Positions 11,816 through 21,975 of a stretch of DNA of 64,000 nt are shown here, in pieces (positions within the stretch are counted from its first letter, which is position 1; each line of letters starts with the position of its first letter). Source of the stretch: Bostrychus sinensis (taxonomy: Eukaryota; Chordata; Actinopteri; Gobiiformes; Eleotridae). Both the position numbers and the translations under genes were made by a program. Under the pieces are notes generated by a model that worked only from the letters and a program-made list of their open reading frames with translations, searched no databases and was not told where the DNA came from. The stretch is from positions 26,811,211-26,875,210 of the forward strand of contig CM036240.1 in assembly GCA_020698575.1 (NCBI GenBank), read 5' to 3'.

Positions 11816-12100
11816 CAGTGGTTCTTAAACTGTGGTACAGTCGCCAAATTCCTCTTGTGGTACTTTTTGCAGAATAAGTTCTGATTTCCCTTAATTTAGA
11901 GACACTTTAATTTCTGTTTGAGTGTTTATGTTGGATGTTGAAGAGTAGACTACTGTTTTGTTCTGGTTTTGGCACAGTTTAGTCCTGCTTTGTGATGTTT
12001 TAGTCCTGGGACAGTCCTTGTTCTGTCCTTAGTACATTTTCTGTTAATTCGAAATCCCTTTAGATTTGGTTTTTGATTTACTCTTGTTTTAGTCCATTAA
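11816..12100 (+). mobile_element. hAT-like element end with AGTCCTG repeats
   Basis: Starts CAGTGGTTCTTAAACTGTGG, a classic hAT terminus, then TACTTTTTGCAG. Downstream are several TTTAGTCCTG-type repeats (about 11975-12030), the complement of the CCAGGACTAAA unit at 26331-26513 and 45285-45835. The right terminus was not found, so this is probably truncated. Confidence 0.65.
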
Positions 12101-12329
12101 AGCTGGTACATGGAAAGCCAAATATTTTCTGAGGTGGTGCTTAGTGTAAACAGTACTAAAACATCCACTTGAAAAACACAGTGCACTTAGGTCACTTGTC
12201 ATTATAAACAATGATTTACATACGCTCAAACAAAGTTGTAATGATAAGGTAAATCTCACATGAATCGAATCCATATGACACCTGCTACTGTATTTTCCTG
12301 TTTGTGTTTGTGTCCGAGCCAATGTTGGG

Positions 12330-12875
12330 AATCAGAAGTGTCAGAGGTGACGCAGAGTGAAGACCACAATATACTCCAGCGTGCCGCAAAAACAAACAGA
12401 AAACATTGATTATATCATCTTTACAGACACCCTGAGCTCGGCTGCGCTTCGTGTTTACCTCATGGCGAGTAAACACCTCTTTCGAACCGCCGACTTCTGC
12501 TCTGCATTTCATTTGCCGCCGTGCCCCCGGTATATGTACGTCAGTGACCTGTTCCTGCCCTTAATTTCCCCCATCACATTCGGAGCAGAGTCGGCAACGG
12601 TCAGCTTCATTACGGGCCAATATCTTAAATCACCCGTCGCGCGTTCCCCACCAGTTCTCCGGGCCGCTCTCCTCTGAATCGCAGTCATTTGAATGTTCCT
12701 GCGCTGATTGCTGGTGCAGGTGGTAATACATTAAGGGACTGAGACAGGCGCTCCAAGACCTTTCTCCATTTGCGCTAAGTTCCCCCTTACATTCGGAGGC
12801 ATGCCGTTCTAATTAGGGCGCCGGCGCTTTTGACTGCGGCCGGTATTCATATGGGACGGCTCACTTTAAGTTGTA
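12330..12875. promoter_or_regulatory. Candidate conserved non-coding block
   Basis: Repeat-free, relatively GC- and CpG-rich DNA with words such as CCATCACATTCGGAG, ATTACGGGCCAATATC, TCATTTGAATG and TTCTAATTAGGGCGCC. It ends just before the duplicated module at 12907. ORFs on both strands overlap and match nothing. The role is inferred from texture. Confidence 0.4.
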
Positions 12876-12906
12876 CAACAAGGTGATTCTACATCATCTA
12901 TACTTC

Positions 12907-13110
12907 ACCGGGCCAATAGATTACGGCCCCGGTCTGGGGAATTTAAAAGAGAAATTGTGCTTTAATGAAAGCAGAGAATGGCTGCAGCAGGGTTATTGCT
13001 CTTTTTCCTGCTATTTTTTAAGTAGAAGAGTCGCGGCTCTCTGGAGAGGTGAGGTGTCGAGGATATAATGTACTGCGCTGTGTTTTTGTTGCAGGAGCAT
13101 TACAAATCAA
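12907..13110 (+). repeat. Duplicated non-coding module, copy 1
   Basis: About 85% identical by eye to 16375-16577. A core of about 50 bp (TTTAATGAAAGC..GAGAATGGCTGCAGCAGGG and on to CTTTTTC) has only two differences. The near-palindromic start GGCCAATAGATTACGGCC includes a CCAAT word. Single-base indels between copies shift the reading frame and the two translated ORFs diverge, so it is not coding. It could be a duplicated enhancer or a low-copy dispersed repeat. Confidence 0.85.
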
Positions 13111-13205
13111 GATGTATTTAGAGCTACTACTAAGTGGAGAAGTAGTTCAGGAAAGTCTCAGTCTTCAACTGATCTTGGCAACTTTTGGAAGTCCAAAACT
13201 TAGAT

Positions 13206-13816
13206 CAGTGTATCTCCCAAACAGGGGTACGGGGACTCCTAGGTGCACACAAGCACTATGCAGGGATTACTTAGAATTATTTGATATTTTATTTCCACTA
13301 TGTTAGGAAAATATTTGCGAGCATTTCATATTGCCTATACTGAAACTTATGAAAGCTCAAGTGTCTCAATGACAATGACGAAAAGGAGGTGAAACTGCTA
13401 AAGATTATTTTTTTGATTTTTTTTTTTTACATCATTTTTAGGTTTTTACATTTTTATTTTTTTTTTGATGGGAGTTATCAAAATGATTTTTTAAAAGTTA
13501 AAGATTATTATTTATTTTTAACATACATATACAGTAAAATAAGTAAAGAATAAAGAGAAATGCAAGAGTTTTTTGTCATTATTTTTAGCTAATATTTAAA
13601 TTTAAAGGCAGAGAGATTATTTTTATTATTTTATTTTTTTATTTGAGTTTAAAGAATGAAGGAGAATATGCATTTACAAAAAAGTTAAAATAAAATGGTA
13701 CATTTTATACCATTTTGACGTTTTAGAAGAATCATCAGCATGTATACTTGAGGGGTACTAATAGTCTATCCAAGAAGCCCAGGGGTACATAAGACATAAA
13801 AGATGGGGAACCAGTG
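13206..13816. mobile_element. hAT-like MITE with AT-rich centre
   Basis: Left end CAGTGTATCTCCCAAAC followed by AGGGGTACGGGGACTCC; right end AGGGGTACATAAG..GATGGGGAACCAGTG. The ends are roughly inverted and share the GGGTAC string. The centre is T- and A-rich (13400-13700). No clear 8-bp duplication remains, so the exact ends are approximate. Confidence 0.6.
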
Positions 13817-14491
13817 GTAGAGTTTAAACAATTGTCTTGTTGTAGATTTTAGCACTCGGAAAAATAGACCTCCACCAAAGCACTGATCCTGTAAAGGTAA
13901 AGATGTTGTGCCTACAGCTGGACTCAAACCAACAATGCCCTAGTTCAGGGGTAAATTCCAAAGGACATTATGGTTAGCACTCTGAAAACTTGGCTATTTT
14001 AAAACCAATAATGTCTTAGCCACCCAGATCCCTTATTCCACTGCAAAGTGAAGTGGGTCTATGATCCCTTTTGGTCACAACAGTTACTACTCTGTGGTAA
14101 TCCAGATAGAATAATTGTAACCATTTTTCTAAAATCTGGCACACTTCCTTCCATTTTCTTCCAGTTCTCTGATTGGTTAAAATGAATGCAACTTGACAGA
14201 CAACCACCAGTCATGTCATGCCAATAAAAGAAAATAAACTGCCTTCAAACTGACTTAATTAAAGTGGAACTAAGTAAATTTTGTCAAGGTGAATACAATG
14301 CTCTGCATCACCCCCTGCTGTCTCTGGGCAACAAACTAGCCTTGCCAGAATGAGGGAGGCCAGCCCAGTGTGTTGAAGTCTCCAGTCTCGTGACAAAGTG
14401 TTAAACTGCGGTTAGCCAAACAATGAGCTTGCGATGGCTTTATTTTTCAATCTTCATCATGGCTTGTGAGTATTTATGATAGCGCTTTACT
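13817..14491. other. Non-coding with a CTCF-like word
   Basis: Mostly unique. From about 14256 (TTAATTAAAGTGGAACTAAG) it resembles the start of another dispersed element. ATCACCCCCTGCTGT at 14307-14321 is the complement of ACAGCAGGGGGTGAT, close to the CTCF core. Binding is untested. Confidence 0.4.
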
Positions 14492-14677
14492 CAGTGGCGT
14501 AACTTAGTAATGAGGGGCCCCAGAGCATGTTTGGAGTCATGCACTGCTCTTGTTTATTATGAATATTTAAACCCAGATGTGACAAGAGGTGTAACTTACG
14601 AGAGCTCTTATGGGCCCCTAAACCTCCTGGGCCCCAGTGCAGTTGCACTGACTGCACTACCTCAAGTTACACCCCTG
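14492..14677. mobile_element. hAT MITE (186 bp) with exact 8-bp target duplication
   Basis: Ends are CAGTGGCGTAACTTAG and CAAGTTACACCCCTG (complement CAGGGGTGTAACTTG). GCTTTACT occurs exactly on both sides (14484-14491 and 14678-14685). The internal GCAGTTGCACTGACTGCACTA resembles the repeat at 7030-7070. It has no coding capacity. Confidence 0.9.
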
Positions 14678-15109
14678 GCTTTACTTGGCAATGTAGGGAG
14701 AGCTCTGTACACAAAAATGAGCCGAAAACAGAAAAAGAAAAAAGAAAAGTTATTAATTTCCTCTTACAGCATTTTCTTTTGGATTGCTGAGTTTGCCCAT
14801 TTAATAGTCCCAGTTATAATTGGAACATGACATAACAGATCCTGTGCTGGGTTCTATGGAACTTTTCTATTTTTATCTCTTTAACTCTTTTACATGCAGT
14901 GCAAATAGAGTTGCTTTTCATTTGGTTAGGAGTATACCTCAAAGAATTTCCCCAGTGCATGTAATGGCAATTATACATATCTGTTACACACAGGTCTTGG
15001 TCTTGTCACAACTTCCTCACTCAGTGTCATCTCTACTCTAACCCCACTATTCATGCAAAGAAAATGTCCAAGTAGCTCCACATTTTTGTCTCGCTATAGA
15101 CGCTTCAAT

Positions 15110-15470
15110 CACCTTTCCAAACCGTCTCATCTTTGTGTTTGAACCGCGGCCATTTCCCGACCCATCTGTCTCTGTCTGACTGAGGAGCTCTTCAGGTAAA
15201 AGCCCTCGGTCCATTTCCAGCGTAGCTTCCAGCCGTGCGATTGCTGCGCCGGCCTCACGGGGGGAGGTGGGGCCTCCCCCGGCTCACTGCCTCTGGCCCA
15301 GGCAAGCATCCGCACCGGCCCGGTCAGTTCCTCCACACACACACCCCCACCGAGGCCCCCCCCTGGATCAGCCCACCAGGCACACACAGAGCAAAGAGAC
15401 ACCAGGGAGCACTCTAATTGTCCATGCTCTGGGCAGCTCTCTGGCTACAGCAGCATGAAGAGGTCTCCTC
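15110..15470. promoter_or_regulatory. GC-rich block, candidate regulatory island
   Basis: Marked local rise in GC with long C-rich and CA-rich stretches (15290-15370), no transposon, and ORFs on both strands caused by few stop codons. It could be a CpG-rich enhancer or a diverged exon; no splice-bounded coding frame stands out. Confidence 0.3.
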
Positions 15471-15764
15471 AGTCCCAGGGCTGTCCCAGGGCTGTCCCAC
15501 TGCTCCCCACTCAAAGATCTAGTGGACTGGATTACTGTTTAAAGGCTTCTGAAGACATATAGAACAGAGAATTTTAATGTAGATTTTTGAATGTGGCTAA
15601 GTTATGGCTGGTTATATTATTAACTTTAAAAATGTAAGTCTTAAAATGTATGGATTTGTGTTAATTTATGAAGTTCAGCCTTGGTCAGCTTTTAATGGCA
15701 GACAAATTAAAACAAAATGTATTAATTAATTAGTCATAGAGTAATTACCTCATATAATGTCTAA
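15471..15764. other. Non-coding spacer
   Basis: A short CCCAGGGCTGT tandem doublet lies at about 15475-15500. The rest is AT-rich with nothing recognised. Confidence 0.4.
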
Positions 15765-16125
15765 AGGGGCTATGTTATGCTTTTATTTTTCAGCAAAGTG
15801 CAACTATGTTACGCTCTTTTGAACAAAAATCAGAGAAAAAAAAACTGTTTACTTCCTTAAACATTTTGTATGATGCCATTTTACAACAGAATGAAAAATA
15901 GCTATGAGGAATTGTGTTTTTTGGATAAATGAATGAGAGCAGACTGGATGTAGAGGGCTTGTTTATTGGTCAGTGCTTGCTGGAGTGGGCAGGGGTTCAT
16001 GCAGTCAAGCGTTCTGAGGCTTCAGAAAGGCAGTGCCAGAGACTACAGGATTACTCAAACAGGTGTGAATGAAACAAAACACAACTCCAGGTCTGTTTTT
16101 ATAACATGGTAGAAAGCTAGAAATG
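15765..16125 (-). mobile_element. TTAA-bounded MITE, family 1, truncated copy
   Basis: Starts AGGGGCTATGTTATGC after TCTAA (a degraded TTAA), then runs through ACTTCCTTAAACATTTTG, TGATGCCATTTTAC, GGATGTAGAGGGCTTG, GTCAGTGCTTGC and AATGAAACAAAACACAACTC. It is the same family as 32385-32940. The far inverted repeat is missing. Confidence 0.8.
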
Positions 16126-16374
16126 CTGCTCATGCTGTGAACTGGTGTGAATGCAGGCCAGTTTAAGAGAAAGATTTAAAGGATGAGTTATTTCAAAAGC
16201 ATTATGTTCAACTTTACTTTTGTTTGGCAGGTAGCTGCAAAAACTGCACACATGGACATGTAAGGATACTTTTAATCTCTACTCTCATAAGCACCACCTT
16301 TTTATTAGAAAATGTACAACTGGCCTTAAATAAAACTTGAAAGATCCCTCAGATTTGGTTTGGAGTTTTTTCCT
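16126..16374. other. Non-coding spacer
   Basis: Nothing recognised between the MITE remnant and the duplicated module. Confidence 0.4.
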
Positions 16375-16577
16375 CACCAGGCCAATAGATTATGGCCCGG
16401 TCTGGGGAATTTCAAAGAGAAATTATACTTTAATGAAAGCGGAGAATGGCTGCAGCAGGGTTATTGCTCTTTTTCTTGCTATTTATAAGTCGAGATCACA
16501 GCTCTCTGGAGAGATGAGGTGTCGAGGATACAAAATACTGTACTTAGTGTTTTTATTTGAAGTTCCTTTACAAAATA
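16375..16577 (+). repeat. Duplicated non-coding module, copy 2
   Basis: Partner of 12907-13110. Similarity begins at CACC.GGCCAATAGATTA and fades after GTGTTTTTAT..TTACAAA. Flanks outside do not align. Shared landmarks include GGTCTGGGGAATTT, GCTGCAGCAGGGTTATTGC and GAGGTGTCGAGGATA. A shorter, weaker relative of the CTGGGGAATTTCAAAG core lies at 54115-54145. Confidence 0.85.
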
Positions 16578-16854
16578 TACTAACAATCCCTATTCTCACA
16601 AGCCTTTCATTGTCATTTATGTGAAATGGTAAAGAATCTTCTAAAATTCTTGCATCTATTCTAGATGGTGTTCTAGATCTACAACATATGTGCATTTTAG
16701 TAATTTGTTCCTTTTCTGAACCCTTGTGGCTGGAGTTAGTATCTTGGTGGCTGCTGAGATGTCCCTATCTTGCAATCTTCTTTCCTTTCAGCCATCCCCT
16801 TCTTGAGTGGCCACACCAAATGATCTGCTTCCTATAGTGTGCACTGGTTTGTAT

Positions 16855-16965
16855 ACTTATTTGGCATGGGTTTTACACTGGATGCCCTTCCTGATGCATC
16901 CCTTTCCTTTTACCCTGGCTTGGGACCGACACAAAGAGTACACTGTCTTGTAATCTTGCAGTTTT
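16855..16965. mobile_element. Dispersed fish repeat ('gatgcccttcctg' type)
   Basis: Contains TTTTACACTGGATGCCCTTC, CTGATGCATCCCTTTCC and GGCTTGGGACCGACACA. The same ordered words occur at 21890-21975 and, in part, at 51320-51535. Common fish repeat of unassigned class. Confidence 0.65.
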
Positions 16966-17485
16966 AATCCAAGTTTTTGTCTACAAGTCTGAGTATAAGT
17001 TCAAGTTATTGTTCACAAGTTTGAGTACAAGTCTAAGTCTGAGTTATTTTTGAGTATTTGTTCTAAAATTTGTTCTTAAATCTACATTTAAGTCCAAGTC
17101 CGAGTTTTGTCTGCTGTCTAAGTCTGAGTAAATGTTCACAAGTTTGAGTATATGTCTAAATCCGAATATAAGAATAATATAATAATAATATGAGAGTTGT
17201 TGTCCTCAAGTCTCTTTATTAGTTCATGTCTGAGTTTTTGTCTACAAGTCTGAGTTTGAGTCTAAGTCCGACTCACTGTTCACCAGCTTGAGTGTAAGTC
17301 TAAGTCTGAGTTATTGTCCACAAGTCCAAGTTGAGCCTTCAGTACTGGTCTTTGAAAAGAGACAAATCCTAGTCTGAGCCCTCACAGAAATGACTCCAGT
17401 CCGAGTCAAGTCATTGAGACTAAATCTTGAGTTGACTCATGGGTCTCAAACGTCCCAATGACTTGACTTGAGTCCAAGAACTCAG
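16966..17485. repeat. Degenerate 10-bp tandem repeat (GACTTGAGTC-like)
   Basis: About 40-50 imperfect copies of AAGTCTGAGT/AAGTCCAAGT-type decamers. The right end (17395-17475) reads AGTCCGAGTCAAGTCATTGAG and ATGACTTGACTTGAGTCCAAG. The decamer is nearly its own complement. Related pieces at 18895-18985, 19380-19531, 20779-20895, 36700-36840, 37570-37600 and 38570-38585 are split by younger insertions. Confidence 0.75.
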
Positions 17486-17689
17486 GACAATGATGGTGAA
17501 AACCCCTTAGTGGAGGTCAGCAAAGACAACTTTTTTTATTCTGTTATTTTAAAGCTAACAACACATCTGGCAAACCAAAATAGATGCACATTTGAAGTCA
17601 TACATTTAAGAAGACTTCGATGTTGGTGCTGACTGACGAGAATGGGGGATGGGTGTCAAATGTACACATCTAAAGTAGTCCTCATACCT

Positions 17690-18445
17690 GCTACTGTTTA
17701 CATTTTTAATCGAGCGTCTCTTAACTGACACACCATTTGGCTGCAGCAGTAATGTGAGGTGTAGCCATCACTCAGCGCCGCGCTAATGAAGGCTCGCGAC
17801 AAGGCGCTAGTCAAAAAGATGCTCCGAATTACTTACAGCTAATGTGCTGCATGATCAACCAAATGGGACTAAAAGCAATTATAGACGACAATAACGTTTA
17901 GGTGTGCCATTTGCAAGATGGACAAATCATTACAATTACCATGTTTATTATGAGGAACATACTTACCACATAATACGCTCAGCTATTTAATCAAAGCAAT
18001 CATTAAACTGAGAAGCACTACTTAATACGTCTGTGAGCCGTCTTTAATTCGTATAATTAATAGACTTTGTAGAAAAATGCAAAACAACACCATCGGAATA
18101 TAAAAGTTGTGTGCAAGTCACAATCATGCACAAAAGCCCCATATCCGGACTATGACAGAGTAATTACTGCAGCCACATAATAAAATTTGCTTTACATAGG
18201 TCACACACAAAGTGTAATTAAAAAAGCGTTATAGATTATTTTTATTGAAGCAATTAAACCAAAAAGCAAAAAAAGTAATTAGCACTGAGGTAATAATAGT
18301 GTTGGTCAACAGCGTCTGTCTGTGGAGAACCTCACCTCGCTAACGTCTCCTCATTTACACTCAATGGTTTTATTATGGGAATGGCTTTTTGCTAACAATT
18401 ATGTTTATAATGGCAAAAATGAACAGGATTTAATGATGATTTGAA
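17690..18445. promoter_or_regulatory. Candidate conserved non-coding block
   Basis: About 750 bp free of transposons and dense in homeodomain-type sites: GTAATTA, TAATTAATAG, GCAATTATAG, TCATTACAATTACC, AAGCAATTAAACC and AGTAATTAGC. There is no ORF above 60 codons. It has the texture of a deeply conserved developmental enhancer; orthology was not testable. Confidence 0.45.
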
Positions 18446-18504
18446 TAATTGTCTTCCTCTGCAGAGTGAGTTACAGTCATACTCTGAGACTTTGGTCTGG
18501 TTTT

Positions 18505-18770
18505 AATTGGTTAATAAATGGTTGCACTTATATAGAGCTTTTCAACGATGCATGTGCTGAAAGTGCTTTATATCAGGCCTTAATTTACCCATATGGTCAA
18601 ACAAACACTTACACATACATAATACAGAGCTGCAGACACTGGGGGGAATGTATAGGTTCCATGTCTTGCCCAAGGACACTGTGATGGTGAACAGGGGGAT
18701 CTAATCTACAACCTCCTGTTTATTTGGTGGACCTTCTCTGTCTCCTGAGCCACTGCAGTCCAACACAAAA
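18505..18770. mobile_element. Dispersed fish repeat ('cccaaggacac' type)
   Basis: CACTTATATAGAGCTTTTCAA, GTGCTGAAAGTGCTTTATA, TTGCCCAAGGACACTGTGAT, and a tail with CCTGAGCCACTGCAGTCC. This is the fuller form of the family at 6320-6515. A 72-codon ORF inside it has no significance. Confidence 0.7.
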
Positions 18771-18889
18771 AGTCCTGAGTTTGGTTACAAGTACATACAT
18801 AGAGTATAAGAATTCTACAAAGATGATCAGCGGTGATGGGCTGTTACATACTGATGATATTTTAACTTGAAATTTTCAAGACAGGGTGC

Positions 18890-19010
18890 AATTCACTTAA
18901 AAATGTCTGAGTTGAGTCAGATCCAAATGTATTTAAGTTAAGTCCAACTGAACTGAAGAGGAGTCCAAGTCCAAGTCAAGTCATCAAAATGAGGCTTTTG
19001 ATGAGGCTAC
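18890..19010. repeat. Fragment of the GACTTGAGTC-like repeat
   Basis: GTCTGAGTTGAGTCAGATCC to GGAGTCCAAGTCCAAGTCAA. Continues the 16966-17485 array. Confidence 0.6.
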
Positions 19011-19180
19011 ACTGACTTTGCTTGTGATTTTTCATGTATCCCTTTTTTCATAACAAAAAAGAACATGCAAGTTCATTTATTTAATCTTTATATAGTCACT
19101 TGAAAACCAATTTTGTTGGCACTAAAATGTAAAATATGAGTCAGTGAAAATGTCTGTACATACAGTATTAGGCTATTTTC

Positions 19181-19358
19181 TAGGGCTGGGACTTTAACAA
19201 GTTAATCACGATTAATTAATTAATCTAAATAAGCTCCTATATTTTATTTCTGACATATAAATATTGCTATTTGATAAAAATGTGATTAATCACGATTAAT
19301 TAATTACAAAGCCTGTAATTAATTAGATTTTTTTTTTTTTAATCGAGTCCTACCACTA
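19181..19358. mobile_element. hAT MITE (178 bp) with 8-bp target duplication
   Basis: Left end TAGGGCTGGGACTTTAAC; right end AATCGAGTCCTACCACTA. Flanks CTATTTTC (19173-19180) and CTATTTCC (19359-19366) differ at one of eight bases. Inside are two copies of ATCACGATTAATTAATT (about 19206 and 19288), so the element carries several TAATTA homeodomain-type words. It is inserted in the GACTTG repeat tract. Confidence 0.85.
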
Positions 19359-19379
19359 CTATTTCCATAGAATGCCCCC

Positions 19380-19531
19380 ATTGGTCCACAACTGGAGTCT
19401 TGAGTTCTGCTCTGTGAGAAGAATAACTCGAGCCTCAAAAGTGAGCCCAATGGCTACACTCAATTTCAAGTCTCTAAAATTAACCCAATGACTTAACTTG
19501 AGTCTAAGTTTCAAAAATAAAAGCAATCACT
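19380..19531. repeat. GACTTGAGTC-like repeat, left of a hAT insertion
   Basis: Contains CTGGAGTCTTGAGTTC, GAGCCCAATGGCTACACTCA and CCAATGACTTAACTTGAGTC. It stops at the hAT start and resumes at 20779 with CAATGACTTGACTTGAGTCC. Confidence 0.7.
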
Positions 19532-20778
19532 CAGTGCTTGATTTGTAAATCAAATGGTTCTGAATGAAAATTGTGTTTTGACACCAGGAGTCCATAAGGC
19601 CAACACTGATACTGAAACATGCACAATGCTTAGGTGCACACAAATGCCAATACCAAGCAACTGCTCATATATACTCAATTATTAATTGTATTTTAATATA
19701 TTTGTTAATAATATTATTATACATTATAGCAGGGAAATCCTTTACCGCAGCCATTCCCAAAGTCAAGACAGTCGTGGCCCCATTAAATTTCCAAAAATCC
19801 CACACGGACCCCTAACAATAAAACTTCACGCTATTCAAAAAACTGTCATGTTTTTCTCCATAGATTTCTATTAAAAAAAGATTACAAAAAACACATATTG
19901 TTGGCTAAAAATTGTTTCAAAGTAATATTATTAAACTAGTATATAACTGTAATTCATTTCAAACTCAATTTAATTTTATGTAATTAACATAGACAACCTC
20001 TAGGGGCCCCCCTGAAATACCTTCACGACCCCCCAGAAGGCCCTGGACCCCATTTTGGGAACCACTGCTTTACCGTATCTAGTTGTTTAATACATCCTAT
20101 GCCGCAGCCATGTCCTGCGACTCCCCCTCCTCCTCCTCCTGTGCGTCTGAAGCAGTTCTGTGTCCTTTGGCCATCCATGACCTCACATAAGAGACCTGGA
20201 TTAATTTGGACAAGGGAGGTCTGACAACACTGAGAGAGTAACTGGGAGATGGTGGAGGCTCGGTTTAAGCTGCAAATATACATCATCTGAGAAATGTGTC
20301 TTTTGGTCTGTGTATATGACTTACGTAAATTACCCATTCAAGCATTTCTCTTTTTATCAGAATGTCTATAAATAATGATAATCCAATTTATATTAAAGAT
20401 TTGGCTTCAATAATTGTACAACTGATTTAGTCTTTGTATTTTTTCATATATTTTAGTGTTTATTAAATGATTGCCCATTAGTTTAGTAGTCCATGGAGGG
20501 TGAGGAGCTTTTATTGTGAAGGGTTCAAGCAGAAATGAAGCTGTTAACTTAGTGTGACAGAGACTAAAGTAACATGGCTTGTATGTAAAAAAAAGTACTT
20601 TTTAACTTTTTACACATCTGAACTTCAACACAGGTTTAGGAGCTCAAAAGAGTCAGATGTTGTTCTGAGCTGTTCCCAAGTTACCAGATCCAAGCCAACA
20701 GTTACCAGATCGCACTCTGTCAAAAAAAGAGAGTTTCTGGATCTTGTTCCAGCAGGATCCGGCTCAAATTAAGCCCTG
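19532..20778 (+). mobile_element. hAT-type non-autonomous transposon, copy 2 (1247 bp)
   Basis: Begins CAGTGCTTGATTTG and ends CAAATTAAGCCCTG; flanks CAATCACT (19524-19531) and CAATGACT (20779-20786) match at seven of eight bases. The left part aligns with 7183 onward (shared CCAATACCAAGCAAC, CTCAATT, ATATTTGTTAA). The right part also aligns (CTTCAACACAGGTTTAGGAG, TTACCAGATCCAAGC, GGATCCGGCTCAAATTAAG). The centre is unrelated to copy 1 and was itself invaded at 19748. There is no transposase. Confidence 0.9.
19748..20067. mobile_element. hAT MITE (320 bp) nested inside another hAT
   Basis: Left end CAGCCATTCCCAAAGTC; right end CATTTTGGGAACCACTG (complement CAGTGGTTCCCAAAATG). CTTTACCG is repeated exactly on both sides (19740-19747 and 20068-20075). 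It contains GGACCCCTAACAATAAAAC and ends in GGGGCCCCCC/CCCCCCAGAAGG strings. A diverged relative lies at 57068-57300. It is the youngest layer of this nest. Confidence 0.92.
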
Positions 20779-20900
20779 CAATGACTTGACTTGAGTCCAA
20801 GTTCCAAAAACTAACCCAATGACTTGACTCAAGTTCGAGTGTTGAAAATTAATTCAATGACTACACTCAAGTCCAGGTCTGAGCCCTAACAGGCTGACAG
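20779..20900. repeat. GACTTGAGTC-like repeat, right of the hAT insertion
   Basis: ATGACTTGACTTGAGTCC, ATGACTTGACTCAAGTTCG and ACACTCAAGTCCAGGTCTGA. Same sequence type as 19380-19531, confirming that the hAT interrupted it. Confidence 0.7.
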
Positions 20901-21169
20901 TCAGTCTCTTTCATCAATACTGAGAGAACCATCTGTCAGCCCATACTTTAGCATTAACCATCTGGTACCTAAGCCACTTTATGGAGAAGGTGAAACATGA
21001 GACAGTAATATCACAGAAAAGTGACCATAAAGAGACTGCTCATAACCAGTTGTACTCTGCCTCTCTAAACCTTGCCCATTCCTCTGTCTGGATGAGCACA
21101 CAGGAATCTACTTCACTCATCACACACAACCCTAGTTAAAAACTCATAATATGACTTAAATGAATGGTT
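20901..21169. other. Non-coding spacer
   Basis: Nothing recognised. Confidence 0.4.
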
Positions 21170-21725
21170 ACTATTCACAGCAGTGCTTAATAATTATGTT
21201 AAATTGTTCGTCTTATCAGCAGTCAGAGACTCAGGATTATCTGTGTGGACGCCGGCGTATTCCTCATGGATGGCTGTCTCAAAGCAGTGGGCCCTGATAA
21301 TACAGCAAGGTTAAACTCCACAATTTTCTCTTAAAAGATGTAAGAAGAAACGCTCTCGTGGTTTATGAGGGAGATGACGGCTCGGTGGGGCATTAACATC
21401 CACTTGACTCTGAGAAGATGATTTTTTACAAGCCAACACGGACTCGTCTCTCCAATAGGTAACTGAATTCAGATGATATGTTAATGCCGGGGGGAAATAA
21501 TGTTGCCCTACTTAGCATATGGGCCACCAGCGTTTCACAAACTGATTCTCATTCACGCCGCGCCTTTCCGGAAATCACGGTAATAATCTAATTGTCAGGA
21601 CGGAGGGGAAAAAAATGCATCATTTCATTTCCAGAGGTCAAAGGTTAGCGAGTGGAAAAAAGAGATGAAATAAGACAGATTAGGCGTGAATGAAATGTGA
21701 ACAAATTACAGTGTTAAGTGTGGAT
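21170..21725. promoter_or_regulatory. Candidate conserved non-coding block with a DR1 motif
   Basis: Transposon-free, mixed GC, with TTAATAATTATG, CAGATGATATGTTAATGCC and ATAATCTAATTGTC words. AGGTCAAAGGTTA at 21635-21647 is a direct repeat of two nuclear-receptor half-sites with one-base spacing, of the kind bound by COUP-TF/RXR/HNF4 proteins. The enhancer role is inferred. Confidence 0.42.
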
Positions 21726-21889
21726 TGTAATAGATAATGGAAAAGAAATGGGGTTTAAATGGAAAAGGAATACAGAAAGAGGAGGGTCAACACTGAATAT
21801 GCAGCCATTGTAGTCTGTGTAAATACTGTGTGCACAAAACAAAAATGTAGCCTAATTCCTTTTTATCAGATTACCAACTATACGCATTT

Positions 21890-21975
21890 ACAGTAGAAAC
21901 AATACCCTTCCTGATACAACCCTTTCCATTTATCTGGGCTTGGGGCCAGCACAGAGTTTTAGGTTCCACTTCACT
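21890..21975. mobile_element. Dispersed fish repeat fragment ('cccttcctga' type)
   Basis: ATACCCTTCCTGATACAACC, CTTTCCATTTATCTGGGC and TTGGGGCCAGCACAGAG match 16855-16965 in order. Confidence 0.6.

Noticed and set aside
12871..13306. ORFs across the duplicated module, and the matching ORF at 16337-16624
   Set aside because: The two copies translate to different proteins because of indels, so similarity is at the DNA level only.
15127..15402. 91-codon ORF on the minus strand with a Gly-rich stretch, plus overlapping plus-strand ORFs
   Set aside because: The block is simply GC-rich and stop-poor on both strands; three overlapping frames cannot all be genes and none shows a motif.
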